64,000 nt of DNA, from assembly GCA_036850595.1 (NCBI GenBank), contig CM072163.1, forward strand, positions 17,756,639 to 17,820,638, written 5' to 3'. The stretch comes from Rhyacichthys aspro (Eukaryota; Chordata; Actinopteri; Gobiiformes; Rhyacichthyidae). Shown here one piece after another: positions 11,033-23,993 of the stretch; within the stretch, counting starts at the first letter, position 1; every line of letters starts with the position of its first letter. The translations under genes and the position numbers were made by a program. A model generated the notes under the pieces. That model was not told the DNA's origin. It worked only from the letters and a program-made list of their open reading frames with translations, and did not search any database.

Positions 11033-14000
11033 AGGTAGATAAAGGTAAATAAACCCCTCAATTACTGTACAGTGAACAGACTCATATATTAACCCCATTA
11101 TTTGTATTTGTGGTTTTTGCACAACCTTGCGCATATTTTTTAATGTATTCAATTACGCAACTCTTGTTTATGCATCAGGCCCTGGGAGTTGTCTTTGTGG
11201 ACAGTAAAATGAATATGAATACATATGAATACTTCTCTGCTTGGGCTAATGAACTACTGCATAATTACTTTCAGATTGGTGTTATTTCAGGGTAGAAGAA
11301 GCTGGAGATGTTAGACTGTCTTCAGCAAGAGTTCAGCAATGTCCTCTTCAACTATGTCAAGATTTTAACTGTCTAAAATGGTAACTGCAGTGATATATGT
11401 GATGCACAATAGTAGGGCATAGGTCAAAATAAGGTCAATATGTCAATTTCACAAATTTAGCAATTCCTTCTTGAACAACTGAAACAATAATGAGGGATAC
11501 AAACTAGGAAAATGTATGCAACATAAATGCAAGGTCAGAAGTCAAGTGTATATCTTCCTCCAAAGCACTCCAAGATGAAATAGTCAGACCTCTTCCTCCT
11601 ATTTCCCCTTAAGAGGAGATAGAGAAAGAGCATCTACCACTTTATACAAAGGCTAACATTACATATTGTTTGTTATCAATCCTCAACAGTCTAAATCGTA
11701 GTGAAAAGTGTATAGGATACTTTATAGTTTCTACAACATGTAAATAAAACAAGTTTATGCCTGCTCCTGGTTCTTAAGCTGTATAAAACTTTCTAACCTT
11801 TAAACATGTCGGTTTTATAACTCCAGTGGTTAAATCTTTAGTCTTTGTTATTGAGCCAGCTTCATTTATTGTACTGCTATAAATACCAAGAGAGTTTTTT
11901 TTCAGCGTGTTTGTGCCAACTTACAGTAAAACCTAGTTATTATTTTAAAGAACTGCATTTACAAGGTCTGCTTCAGAGCTCCTCCGAGTCAAAACTTGCC
12001 TTTCTCAGAAGTGTTTATTGAATGAAACAGAGGCAGGTGCAAAGAAAGGTGAGAAGACAGGTGTTTGTGTGAAGAAGGCCTCATAGTGAAAGATAATAGT
12101 TACACCAGAGACAGACTGTGAGAACAACATTCACAAGTCTAAATTCATTTTTTACCTATAAATGATTAACAGTTTATTCCTATTGTTCAACAAATGCACT
12201 TCTAAAAATGTGCTATGGATTGGGTAGAGGTAGAAGATGGGAAAATTCATTTTAAAATGAATAATGTCTGGTATTTTCTGTTCGTTTGCACCTTTCTGAC
12301 GTCTTCTTTGCACAAATACGAGCCCACATAAAAGCTTATGTCCACAATAACACAATCTACAAGAATATAGGCTTGTCTTATCTGTGCCTTGTCCCATTTT
12401 ATTGGTGTATTTGGTTCAGTGCGGTAACATTCCAAAATGAAATGGACTGAATGCTGTTGTATGAGTGTAATACTGTCATTTTGGCATTACTTCTGGATGT
12501 GACATCATCTAAAGGCCATTAAGCTTGGGTGTAGTAGAGTTGCATGTGCAGAACTACAGAGTAACAGTGTTGGCAAAGACATAAACCCTGGTAAGTGACG
12601 GTAAAAAAGTAATATTACATTAATTTTGCACAAATACAACTCTGTAACTTTTGCAATGACCCTGATAGACTTTGCTTGAATGGCTTAACATGCTCTACCA
12701 TCAGATTGTTGCTTTGCATTGCTCCCATTAGCAATGAGATAGTTACAAAAAGCAATAAAGAGTCTTTACCACTTCTCATCAATGCATTTATAGTATTTGC
12801 ATTGGTATGTGCTGCAATAGCAAGGTGAGAGGTTAGGATTTGACAGTTGTCACCACAGTTTTCTAGGGAGTTCCTGGCAAGTCAAACTCTCTTCATCTAT
12901 AGACATGTTTCTCCTATAGAGTTGTAATGATTGATATTCACATTAAATGAACAATGATCCAATTGCACGGATGCTAAATGAAAACATTGAAACATCGTGT
13001 AATAAGCCTGCTAAAACATGTTGCTATTCAAAATTCTCTGCCTACTTCCTGGTGTGTGCTTGCTTTCCAGAGTGTAAATAAATAAAATAGTGTCATTAAT
13101 CAGGAAAGCCCTACGACTAACTGATCATTGTCCAGAGTGAACCCCGCCTAAGGGCCAAAGCAGCTGGGACAAAATAAAGAAGATGCATAAATTAATTAAT
13201 TAATGAGGAAAATGCCTGCAAATATTTTCTTTGAGTTTTTTTTTTTTTCCGAGAGAAAGATAAAAATACTAAATTACAAACTTGACACAAAACCGTGATG
13301 CAGCGGCAGGAACAAACCAGTAGAAGTCAGAAGCATGTTTACAGCAACTGACTCAGTAATTCTTGACAAAAGAGAATCAAAAGGAACAACAGAAATGGGC
13401 AGTGTTTTGTGCAAATGTCTTGTTCTTGTGATGAACTGTCATGTTACAAAAAGAAAATAAAAAGCTAAATGTTGAAAACAAAGTTGGTGTTTATTAGCAA
13501 CAGCTGTTTCTGACAAAAAAAACAGTCGATGTCTTACAGCTGTTGCTCCGTAAATTAAAAAAAACATTCAATTTGCAACTGGCAATGCATATGCCAATAA
13601 TGAATACGTTGCAGAGGCACACATTGCAAACCCACAAAGTAACATGGCACATACAAACCCAATCTGTCCCACGTCACTCAGTGGAAACATGGCTTATGAA
13701 AATATGTAGTTTCTGTTTTAAGTCACAAATCAATTTAAGTGAATATGAAGCTCTTACTTTAAGGTGTTTCATTGGGTTCGTTTACTTGTAACTGTGCTTC
13801 TATCAGAACCCTGCAAATGTGACAAAAACACAGCGCTTTACTCAGCAGGAAGCGCACGTCGACGCCTGACCTCATCTTACTTCTAACCACACATCTCCAC
13901 CACGACTGCACACACAGCCACACACCACACAAAGCCAGTTCTGTTAAAAACAAAAGTGATTTTTATTTTTTGCCTCCCTCCACTTGATATCATTTTTATC

Positions 14001-14460
14001 TCCACTTCATGGGTTTTGAGAAAAAAAAAAGAAAAAAAGAAAAAAAGAAAAAGACACACACAGCAAAATAAAAATCAAAGACAAGTTCAGCAACTGAAGA
14101 AATGAAACAAAATACAATCATGGCTTCACAGCACAGAACATCTGTCAGGGTGGAAGACAAATGTTTTCTCATCTTTCGGGCTGATATTTCTCTGTCTTGT
14201 GTGTTTACAGTGTCAAAATCCAGGTCAGTGAAAAGAATGAGCGAAACATGTCTGTGCTGTGTGCAACGGAGGGTATGCAGAAAGTCCAACGTGCAGCGCC
14301 GTTAATGAAGCCTCTCGAATGAGTCATCTTCAGTGGAGCTCAGAATACAGCTGATGCACACATGCACACACGCGCACAAGAGGGTTTCTACAGGTCAACT
14401 CCACTCGTATAAAAAACAAAAGTCGAGGAAGAGATGAAGGAAATCAATGTGTGCTTGTGT
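11033..14460. other. Non-coding interval
   Basis: AT-rich sequence with a poly(T) run near 13235 and an A-rich tract at about 14020-14055. No gene or bounded repeat was recognised. It may be the first intron of the V-C1 gene if the candidate signal exon at 14469-14531 is real. Confidence 0.4.
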
Positions 14461-14468
14461 GTGAGTAC

Positions 14469-14531
14469 AGAGGAGAGCAGGAGAAGCAGCAGAAGCAGAG
14501 GATGGGCCGACACTGACCTAAGCCAACTCAT
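14469..14531 (-). CDS. Possible signal-peptide exon for the V-C1 receptor
   Basis: On the minus strand an ATG in fair context (AAAATGA) starts MSWLRSVSAHP followed by eight leucines and two serines, a typical signal peptide. The frame runs into a GTACTC donor-like site, which is weak. If used, the exon ends in phase 0. It would join the V exon only if that exon starts at 6841 (GGTAG acceptor), which keeps the frame. It lies just downstream, on this strand, of a CpG-rich block that could be its promoter. The leucines come from a CTG/CTT-rich repeat, so chance is a real alternative. Confidence 0.28.
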
Positions 14532-14639
14532 TTTCTCAATTATCCATAGCGGGCTTTCTAGTGGTAAAAAATTCTTATCAGTTTCCAAATGAAGCGAAAT
14601 GACATTTTTTATTACTTTGCAGCAGGCTCCTGCAGTCTG

Positions 14640-15180
14640 TTCGCTTTTATTGCCCTCTAAAGGCCCTCGGCACATGACCAACCCCTGTCGAACGTCCCCG
14701 TGATGCGCGCCAGCCTCCAGCACACGCCTCAAAACCGTTACGGGACACTCTTAGCGGCCACTTCATCACCTCCATCGCCGGCGCCCCCATCCTCTCATAA
14801 ACGCAACAGAAATCAGCACAGAAACACCAGCCGCTCCTGTCACTCGTGAAAGAAATCCAAGTTCCCCCTGTCACTCCGGAGCACCACAACCAATATTTAC
14901 CCCTGGCTGTGATTGACAAGCAAAATACCAGGCGTGGGCTCGGTGATTCAGAGAGGCCGAGTAATAGGAGTCTTTCAGTGGAAGAAATGTGAGGTGGGCG
15001 ACTTAATGACTAGGGGAAGCGCAGTGTGCGAGATGTCTCCATTGTGTCGCCTGGTCGGTGCACGTCGTGTTGTTCAACCGCGGGGATACAGCGCGCCGCT
15101 AATTAGCCGCGAGCTCTTGTCGTCGGAGGGTGAGTGATTGACAACGTGACGTCTGTGGTCAGGGCGAAGGCGAGACCGCG
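14640..15180. promoter_or_regulatory. CpG-rich block, candidate promoter or enhancer
   Basis: Roughly 540 bases with dozens of CpG dinucleotides, several in tight runs (GATGCGCGCC, AACCGCGGGG, GCGCGCCGC), standing out from AT-rich, CpG-poor flanks. It contains an AATTAG homeodomain-type core. A strong plus-strand donor-like GGTGAGTG lies near 15129. On the minus strand a signal-peptide-like ATG follows at 14531. Either direction of transcription is possible. It sits between the iglon5 3' end and the V-C1 gene. Confidence 0.35.
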
Positions 15181-15189
15181 ATTCTGTGG

Positions 15190-17215
15190 TTTCCTTAATA
15201 CCTGCAAAACATCTGCTCAAGTGTAACCACTCACAGCCGCAAAGCGAAAAGACACGATTAAAATGTCCTACCGAGCTAATTAAACTAAGGTGCCTAGTTC
15301 ACTGTACAAGCTAATCATCTGTCTTAATATACTAACTAGCGGGCAAACTGACGATGGCTATGGCTAACTGAAAAGCTCTAAGGGTGTGTTTGTGTTTGTC
15401 CTGTTAAAGCAGTAAACTGGGACCTCAGAGTGCACCAAACATACGCTTTGAGACTGCTTTAAAACAGAGCTCTCACGTCTGACTGAACTATATAAATGAC
15501 TAAATACAGTTCGATTAAAATGTGAACCCCCCAGACATCTGACGTCTAAATAAGCCTCATAAATTGGCTTTCGGTATTACAATATTGTTCATCAATGAAT
15601 CAAATGAGCAAAGGGAAAATGTGGAGCACTGAGGAGGTAAAATGCTTCATTAGCATTTGGGCTGACAGCACCATCTAGTGTGTTTCTTGAGAAATGCTTG
15701 TTTTTTTTGTGTGTGTGTGTGTGTTTGGGCTGCAGTTTAAAAAGCCATTTGTGAACGTGACACACACTGGGGCCTTTTGCAGAAGACCAAACTATATGGA
15801 TCGATTTCTGTTTGACTGCAAACTAAATGAAGTTTACGCACTACACACCCTAAATTCACACTTCTACACATTGTGCAAATCTAGTCTAGTTGTTCTCAAA
15901 CCCTTTACATCAACTACCGCCCCAGAAAATATTTGTCTTTCCACCTTTATACGGATCTCTGCCATTTTAAGTTTTAAATGAACACATACCTATCCACCTA
16001 TATGAACCTTGTGAAATGAATTTCCTTTGCTGCTTCTTTGAAATCACATTTTGAATCCCACAGCTTTTTAAGAGTCCAAACATTTCGTGGTACAGCAAAG
16101 TGTAGTATAGAAAAGCTGTAGCAGAAATCAATAGTTCTACATCCACCAGAGATTCACAGAGAGCCGGAGAGTTTGAGAAGCACTCCTTTACATAAATCTA
16201 CATTAAATAGCCGAAATAAGCATGTTCTCAATGTTACGAAAGCTCTCATGATGCGCGGTTGAGTCTAGTATGTTGTACCCTAAAGCTCTCATCAGCTGTT
16301 GCATTAAAGTTCTGGGCCTTAATAGACTTGCAACATTGACTTTGCCCATAAGAACTGCATGAGTCTGTAGATAATGGATAATTAGGATAATATAATGGGA
16401 ATTAGACATGCTTTGTTGTAAACGACGATAGCGAGGTATTTAGAACACTAATGAAATATTTACAAAGAACTGTCACTGTGTGTGATATATCCTTTTACTT
16501 CATCTAATTCTGTTTCAGACAATTTCCTCTTGTTGCACAGCATGCCGACTCCTTACTCTTGCATTTTTACATACAGTAGTAAGCCTTTAATTAAACAGCA
16601 TTCATGCCTGCTGACTCCGGAGGCTACAAATTGATTTGTCTTACAGCTTTGTCATTACTAATATACCAGATTACCACAGTATAACACAAACACAAGTGCG
16701 TGATGAACAGGAAGTGTATTGTTAACACTCACCAAAACAAACCAACAAGGCAGCTCCGGATTAGCTTTGAAAAGTAAAAGAAGTGATTAATCTTTTGTAT
16801 TCCCTCGATGTAGACCGCTGCTCTACACACATAGTTTACGGGGCAGACGTTACAGCTTGCCCAAATAGTTTCGGAGAAGGGCTTAAAATCGATGCACAAT
16901 TAGGGGTGTCTTGTATCAGGCATGATGAATTATGCTCTCTGTTCTAAGCCTGGTCTATAGACACTTGATCAATCCAGCTTCGGGGGACTTCGTAAGGCAA
17001 GCCGGGGAGAAATTGCTCTATTTCAAAGTCATTGAGTCGCGTGTATTGATTAACCATTGCATTCTAAATTGAAAGTCTGTCCGGGGATCTGTTCTATGTA
17101 GTGAGGTGTTGCTGGAGAGAAACCAGAGGGGTGCCACCTAAAAGAAGATAGCAGTGTTCACCGAAAATCACAAGTGTGGTGCCAAAACTAATTATTTCAC
17201 CTCTTCAGTGCAACA
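15190..17215. other. Non-coding interval
   Basis: Contains a short (GT)n microsatellite at about 15708-15725. No gene was recognised. Confidence 0.4.
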
Positions 17216-17219
17216 GCAG

Positions 17220-17760
17220 GAACAATGCGCTGTATCTGTTCTTACACCCTTAATTAGTCTTCGCAGCAAAGCAAAGGCGCTTTCAACCGGTTTCCTCTGA
17301 ATTTCCGAGCACAAACCATGTTGATTAAAACGATTCCATTGTGCCAAAAACATACAACAACAGGGAATAATTTATACACAGCTAAAAAAAAAAAAAAAAA
17401 ATCACCTCTAGCTGGTACACATTCATTAGACAGGAAAGTACGTTCGGTGAAAAAGTGGAACGCGGTGTTGTACAAACTCCCAGTGTGGGTTCGTTTCCGT
17501 ACGATCAAAATTCACCGCACCTTATTAACAAAGCTTGAGTAAACAGATCTTCATAACCTTCAACTGCAGGAGCCAATCAACACTTTCTCATCAGGACGCG
17601 CCTCGATGTAATTAGAGGCCGAGCGGACGTCTTGTTTATATCACTCGCCGACACACTAAACCTCATTTGGGATGTTATTTAGCCGCTCGAAGGAGGCCAG
17701 ACTGTTTGTGATCAAGCCCGATGTTAATGCTATTCAGATTACATTGTGGAACCATAAATA
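17220..17760. promoter_or_regulatory. Candidate conserved non-coding element, by composition only
   Basis: Less AT-rich than its flanks, with scattered CpGs, TAATTAG and ATTAGAGGCC homeodomain-type cores and no sustained open frame. It resembles a developmental enhancer in texture. Conservation cannot be judged from one sequence. Confidence 0.2.
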
Positions 17761-18400
17761 GAGTGTGGTACACCATCTCGAGGGGGAAAGACCGCCGCGC
17801 TCAGATTTGGGAATGAAATATGAGAGCGTGCCGTCTTTTCTCCAGCACTGTCTGGTTAGTGTCATCCCATCTCCCTGCAGCTCTCTTTTGGGGTTGGCAC
17901 TGTCAGGTTATCCTCCCAGCGGAACGGGCCATCGCTCCACAATGTCCTCATCCATCCTCCAGTCCCGTCGGACCTGTTGTGCCCGCTCCCTCCTCTGTAC
18001 TCTGACTCATCTTATACACACATGACTCATAGTAATATGTCGCCAACCATCTGTGACCCCGTTATTTCCTTTTCCACCGAGGCAGTTTGGGACCAGTTTG
18101 GAGCTGGTGCCGAATTTTAAAAACGCTTGCTTTTTAACAACCAAAGAAACTAGCTCAAGGTCATAGGCAACAGAAGTGGGAGTGCTCAGTTTATGGTGCC
18201 TGAAATTATGAGGAGAAAATGGTCAGGGAATTCTGCAGCATAATGCCCAGAAAGGTAGCCAGCCTATGTAGCTAGGGATGCTATCAAATGCTCCTAAGCT
18301 CTGAAATTACTTGAAGATAGCGGCCTCTGTAGCTGTATCAAGTGCTAATGGTCAGTAAATGCTGCTAGACTTCATTAAAAATGTAAAGGTTTTTGAAACC
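17761..18400. other. Non-coding interval
   Basis: An 86-codon plus-strand frame from 17765 has no domain and overlaps another open frame, so it is not called. Nothing else was seen. Confidence 0.4.
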
Positions 18401-18525
18401 AGTTAAAGGAGTGAGAATAAGGTCAATGGTTCGATCCCAGGGCCACACAAAGGCCTTTATTTATGGAGGTTGCCCCTGTGTCTGCATAGGCTTCCTCCAG
18501 GTACTCCAGTTTCACCTACCAATAA
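18401..18525 (+). mobile_element. tRNA-derived SINE fragment
   Basis: Contains the B-box GGTTCGATCCC followed by GGGCCACACAAAGGCCTTT and then CCTGTGTCTGCATAGGCTTCC and AGGTACTCCAGTTTC. That order is found in a common teleost SINE (head, then GTGTCTGCGTGGGTTTCCTCC). No target duplication was identified. An imperfect repeat of GTTTTTGAGTGATGTTTCA follows at 18540-18595. Confidence 0.6.
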
Positions 18526-18595
18526 AAAAATGTACAATAGGTTTTTGAGTGATGTTTCAGTGAATGTACAAAAGGGTTTTTGAGTGATATTTCAA

Positions 18596-21320
18596 AAAAG
18601 GGACTCATTTAAACATTCAATTGGGCTAAACTTCATCAAATCAATTTCTCTGAGCATTATCATGCACCAGGCAAGAGTCTAAACCGATCACACAAAGGTA
18701 CAGCTCACAGACATCAACTATTAGCTCCGTCAACAAGCTGGTATGCTCCAAAATCACTAAAGCTGCAAGGTATGTTTATTTTTAAGGATGTGGGTCTGTA
18801 AATGGAAATGAACAAGATGCAAAAAAAAGGAGTTGTATTTTATAATGTTACCTGGTCTGAAGTAAACAATGGAGTTACAATAGGATCTGATAACAGCTTT
18901 TTCCTTAATTTGTCAGTTATTTTTCTTTTCTGTCACTAGTTCTGGAGTCCACAGCTCAACCATGTGATTGATGATTGATTGATTGATGCTAATTAACCAT
19001 GTGGTTTTTGGTTTTGAAGTGGTGTTTTTATACATTTTTCTTTGCTATATTGAGACCTTGTGGAGTGTGTAGCCTATGTTATACAAAGGCTGTAGTAAAG
19101 AATCACTGTTTATATCTGTTTTACAGCTCACTAGTTGCCGGTCGGTTGTTATTACTGATGCAGGTCGCTAAATAAAAGCAAACATCTATCATCTTTTTGC
19201 TCTGTATTTGCTTTTGTTCAAATGGGGCACAAGCAAAGGGGTTGATGGGTTAACAAGTCTACTGAAAACTGTGCAGAATTGGCTGAGTGCTTTTCTACAT
19301 TATATTTTATGTAACCTCCTAGCGCTCTATAGGCCAGGACTCCCAAGGAAATCAGATTTGTAATCTCACTGGGACCTTCCTAGTGGAAATTTTTTTACAA
19401 TTAAAACAAAAGAATCTAATTGGTTGGAACTTCTTTGATGAAAATTTACTTGCAAAATTAGCAAGTTAATGTTACAGAAGCAAACAAAAAAGCCTTTTAG
19501 CACAGCACCTGCCTTATTTGCTTTCACATACAACTACAAATTTTGGTTTAGGCAATCTTGTTTGAGAAAGTGCCCATGTTAACAGCCATACTGTAGCTCT
19601 TCGGTTTGTGGAAAATAAATTTGTACCAGATTACACCAAGTGTTTTCAAAACGATCCAGCACCAGTCCAGAACAAGTCCTCACTTCTTTGGTGGAAAGGG
19701 TGTCCATGAGACTATTGTCACGTTAACCCCAATCTCAACCCCATTACCCATAACACAACATTTTTTTGCAATTATCTTAAAAGCCATCCATACCTGAACA
19801 TTGACGTGCTTTTCTCAAACCCACATTGAGTTTTTGTTTTTTTTTAATACATCTTTTCATGTATTTTTGTTATTTTTCTTCATCAAGGACAGATTATGTA
19901 CATACAGATGTTACATATCTCTAAAAAACTCAACGGCTTTGACATGGAACAATGTATGCAACAGTATGCAAGGGGAAAAAAAAAAAGATGAAGAGTGACA
20001 GAGACAGTAAAAAGAAGCGCTGATCAAACCACCTGCTCATGTGCTTGGAATGGAATCCATCGTTATTTTTGGACGAGATGCATGCACGAATGCTGTTAGT
20101 TCTGTCACAAGCCAAGTACATCTCAGAGGGCAAGACTTTTTGAATACGACATGTATTGTTTTTCGATTAAGGGCCATTTAAACAGAGCTTCACAATCATT
20201 TCAGAGTACTGTACACAGTTAAAGTACAACAACAGACTTATTTGATATATCTTGTTAATGGCATTACACCACAGCTTCAACCATATTGTCACCTCTTGCA
20301 CAATATAGGGGTTATTGCTGGTTTGAAATAAAACACATTCAGACAATTGATTCAAACTAATTCCCTTGAAAGGTGGCAGCTCGGATCTTTCGGCGCAGCC
20401 TCGTTAAAGTTTGAAAACAAGTGCCACCGCGATGAAACTGGTCGAAGCTCCCATTGTTTGTGCTGTGTGGGGGACAACGGCTGGATAATTGTGCCACGGG
20501 GGTTTTTTTTTTTTTGTAGCGCCCAAAACTGCGTGTCACAGGTAGACACTGAGAGGGTGCTCCGAAGCAAGCTTGTCCTTGAAGAGGATTCCTGTCAGCG
20601 GCAGGATTGAGCTTGATTTATGGGGGTCATCGCCGGGCTGGCAGGTGGGACCAGTGGAGTCGGAGCTCCTTCACTTAGCCAGCCACAGGTAATGGCTAAT
20701 TACATCTTTATCTCCCCGCGGTCAGCTGTACAAGAAGCGACGCACGGCCACGAGCAGAGACTGACATGGTTCCAAATCATTTGTCTAGCGGAGAACACAC
20801 TGCGATAAGAGGACAAATGCGCAGAATATGGTTTTTGTGATGCGGCATGACAAAAAAAAAACAAAAAGTCCAACACGTAAAGGAGACAAATTATAAATTA
20901 CATCGTCATTCACTGCTTGTAGACTCAGATGAACTAATCCATCAACCGTTTCAAATGTGTTTTTAAAAAGCTTGTCATGGCAAAATAGAGCACATCACTT
21001 CGAAAACTTTACATCTTTTTTTTTGTTTGTTTTCCTTTTTTTTCAGTGTTTCAGTGTGTGTGACTTCCCATTAAAAGTACAAAAATTATTTTCCCCCACG
21101 CACGGCTCATTACCATCAGACCATTTTTTTTTTTTTCTCACATGGAATTACTATTCATAGTTATTCAAATACGTATTAACATCATCATCATCTGTAGTAT
21201 TATTAACACCAAAAAAGTAAAAGCAGGTAACCTTGCAGAGTAAAACAGACACAGTGCAGGGGGGAGGGGAGAAGGAGGGGGTTATGGACTCACGACAGGA
21301 AGATCTCTAACCGGTACATG
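18596..21320. other. Non-coding interval, possibly distal iglon5 3' UTR
   Basis: 18.6-19.8 kb is plain AT-rich DNA. 19.8-21.2 kb has several T-rich tracts (about 19835, 21015, 21125) and a GC-richer island at 20350-20830 that does not hold a convincing frame on either strand. It could be distal 3' UTR or a regulatory element. Confidence 0.35.
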
Positions 21321-21323
21321 CTA

Positions 21324-21486
21324 TCAACAAGCGACAAAGGGGGACAGAGCTGCAGCTTCCCAATACAAGACATCGGAGTCGGCGGACAGTCTCTTGCTGC
21401 TCGGGGAGGCTGGAGCGTAGTCGAGGCTAATGAAGGGGATGTCATTCTGCGCCGGGCCATGTGAGGGCGCCGGCGTAGCCTCGGTA
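21324..21486 (-). other. Exon-like segment of unknown origin
   Basis: On the minus strand an ATATGCAG acceptor-like site is followed by a 53-codon frame ending in TGA (stop at 21324-21326). It includes NDIPFISLDYAPASPSSKRL and ends in SPFVAC. Composition looks protein-like: little low complexity, GC-rich third positions, a Tyr-Ala-Pro and a serine-rich stretch like a cytoplasmic tail. I do not recognise it. It lies 2.4 kb past the iglon5 stop on the same strand. It could be an alternative last exon, the last exon of another gene, or part of a long 3' UTR. No membrane-spanning exon that would precede it was found. The plus strand of the same bases also has an open frame, which weakens the case. 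Confidence 0.25.
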
Positions 21487-23531
21487 CTGCATATATTTAC
21501 ACAGGGGTCAGGTGAGGGGTGGGGTATGCTTTAGCCTCGTTTCCACCATGCGGTAAAGTTTGGTTCAGCTAACTTTCGAGTGGGTTGGATTGAGAAATTC
21601 TGATCTGTTCCGTTAGGTTAGCGGTGTTGTGGAGTAAATGGAATGACATCAAAACCAGTGCCACAGAATGCAGTCGACAAAATACTTTTTATTTTGGTAC
21701 ACTGCCTTGAAGCCTCACCGTGTTGCAATCTATGTATTCTCTCATTTTATTGATCTGCCTCTACTGTGCAGGTGTCCCGATGGAATGATGCAATTTATAG
21801 AGTGGATTGGTTATTCTGCTATTTCTGACAACTTTTTAAACTGATTCTTTTCCAGTCTCTCCCATTGTTGAACCTTCATAGCTTAACTGAAGCTAGATAA
21901 GACAAGTGCCAGTCTATTGTCATTAAAAGCAACTTGCTTGTGTAAATGTGTTTAGGAAATTAAACAAAAGATTCACTGATACATTTATTTTTTTTTTTTT
22001 TTGTAATCTTGCAGTTCTTGTTGACGTCATGGTTTCTGACAAGCCAAATAGTCTGTTCCACAGTTCCATCTGGGAGGGCTCCAGGTGAAAGTGTTTGCTA
22101 AAAGGCAGGTACTTTAAATAATTATATGGTCATTGATTGGATTTATCATCTGTGAGTAACCACAGTTTTATCCAATCGGAGCAACGACCGGTCACTAGTC
22201 AGTGCAAGGTTTGGTTTCTGAACCTGACTTGCCCGATGGACCGTCTGTGACCACAAAAGCAGTTTGCAAAGGCGAGGTACTTTTGATGAATACCTTCTCG
22301 GATGAACCACCTGCCAGTAACCGCCTATCACAAGGTCATTTTATCATCATGTTTACAGGAAAGCACTCACTTTACTGTCAAACCTAAACATGCCGTTGCC
22401 AGTACAGCCACACCAGTAGCAGTTTGCAAGAAATCACATTGCCCTGTGCAAGACAAGACAGATTTCAGTTAGTTTGTGAATTGACAATTCTTACAAGAAG
22501 CTACATAGTTCCCAGTTTTACTGCTTGCTATCTTTCTTACCCAGACCTTTCTATGTGATCATTTCTGATGTCAAGGATTCATGCACACGTGGACAAAAGA
22601 ACCCACAATTCCAAAAAAATGATGTGACATTAGCAACTTGCCATTCAAGCAAAAGGCTCTTTTTCACAAAATGAACTTGGGTTTTAGTTAAATTATATTT
22701 TACTGTGTGCCCCTAGGGAAATCAATTCTCTGCATTGAACCCATGCATCATCCAGTGTTGTTGTGGTAAGAGACAACCACTGAGCAGCGCCTGGGGACCA
22801 TCTCTTGATATGCAGCCAGTATCTTGGTCATGGGTAATGACTGGAGGATTAGCCTTCAATGTGCATGTTTTTCAAGATTGGAAAATTGGAGGAAATCCAC
22901 TCGGACTTAAGAAGACATCTTTGGACCGTCTTGCTGAGGATATTCTGTGAGTTGCTTTTGCAGATACAACCAGCATGCTTTATAATATTTCAATCTGACT
23001 AATCTGCAATTAAAGGTCCACATAATCACACCTAATGATGCAACACACAAAACCGAACCATACTGTACTGCTGGGTGGAAACAGGGCTCATTGTGACATG
23101 AAGGGTGACTAGACAGAGCAACAAACAGAGGTGTTAAAAAGGTTTGGGTAGTGTGGGGTCCACATGCTTAAGTATAAACCCCCCATATTACACCAGGGGT
23201 AAGTTAAGACTGACACCATCACCACCCAGCCTTTTTTTGTAAAGTACAATTTGACATCATTCATAGCAGAGTCACTGCTACACAGATAAAAGCCATACAT
23301 GTTTGTCAATGCGCGTGAGTGACACTTCACATGGCCACCTATTGGACCATCCTCAGACATGTGACCTTCAGTATCACACATACCATTCCCATTAATATCC
23401 ATCAAGGTGATTTTCACGTTTCTGTAAGGCAAACATTGTAGGTCAGTCATTAGTCTATGTATATTTTACATAATTGATCGTTCGGGTGTTAGATTATCTA
23501 TTTTCTCATTGTGATCACCAATACAATAATC
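21487..23531. other. iglon5 3' flank
   Basis: AT-rich with a poly(T) run at about 21988-22003, which on the iglon5 strand is an A-run next to AATAAA. No exon was recognised. Confidence 0.4.
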
Positions 23532-23889
23532 TTTAATATACACTCTTTATCAGCCCAGTGGTGGAAATGTGGGGTAAACAAAGTGGGAGAAGGGTGGGTA
23601 CCAAGTCAGACAGATCTGCAAGGCATTCTGGGAAAGAGACAGAAAGAGATGAGAAGAGAAAAGGGGACGCTGTTTTTTTGTCGAGTCGTGGTATCGGTCA
23701 ACTGTTTGATGCAATGATTCAATGGCTCCTGGAACAATGCATATTCTTTTAGTTCACAGTGATGGGTTCGTAATTAAAGAACTTCATTTGCGTCTTCTTT
23801 CCGTCAAAAAAGGAAGAGGGGGGAGAAAAGGAGAAGGGAGAGGGCTTAGAGGGACGTTCAGGGGCAAATTCCACGTGGAGCTCAGACTT
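23532..23889 (-). other. iglon5: iglon5 proximal 3' UTR
   Basis: Sequence following the stop on the transcribed strand. The first plausible poly(A) signal is ATTAAA (minus strand) at 23532-23537. A second candidate, AATAAA, lies at 21984-21989 next to a poly(T)/poly(A) run. The true 3' end cannot be fixed from sequence. IgLON genes often have several kilobases of 3' UTR, so it may reach 20-21 kb. A 113-codon minus-strand frame at 23109-23450 lies in this zone and looks like chance. Confidence 0.4.
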
Positions 23890-23993
23890 TTAGACTTTCA
23901 GCAGAAGAAGAGCGGAGAGGGAAACCAGGACGCTCATGCCGATGCTCATCCCTGCGTGTAGACCGCTCCCCCGACCGTATACAGCCCCCGGTC
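23890..23993 (-). CDS. iglon5: iglon5 terminal coding exon: GPI-anchor signal and stop
   Basis: Encodes residues 253-286: RPGAVYGRG, then small residues (SGLHAG) as candidate anchor-attachment sites, then a hydrophobic end ([14 protein letters not shown]) and a TAA stop at 23890-23892. RPG followed by a short hydrophobic tail without cytoplasmic residues is the usual IgLON C terminus and predicts cleavage and GPI attachment in the ER. The acceptor is TGTTCAG. Length is 104 bp: two bases completing the split arginine, 33 codons and the stop. Confidence 0.93.

Noticed and set aside
23109..23450. 113-codon minus-strand frame after the iglon5 stop
   Set aside because: No domain or splice context recognised. 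It lies in probable 3' UTR or flank.
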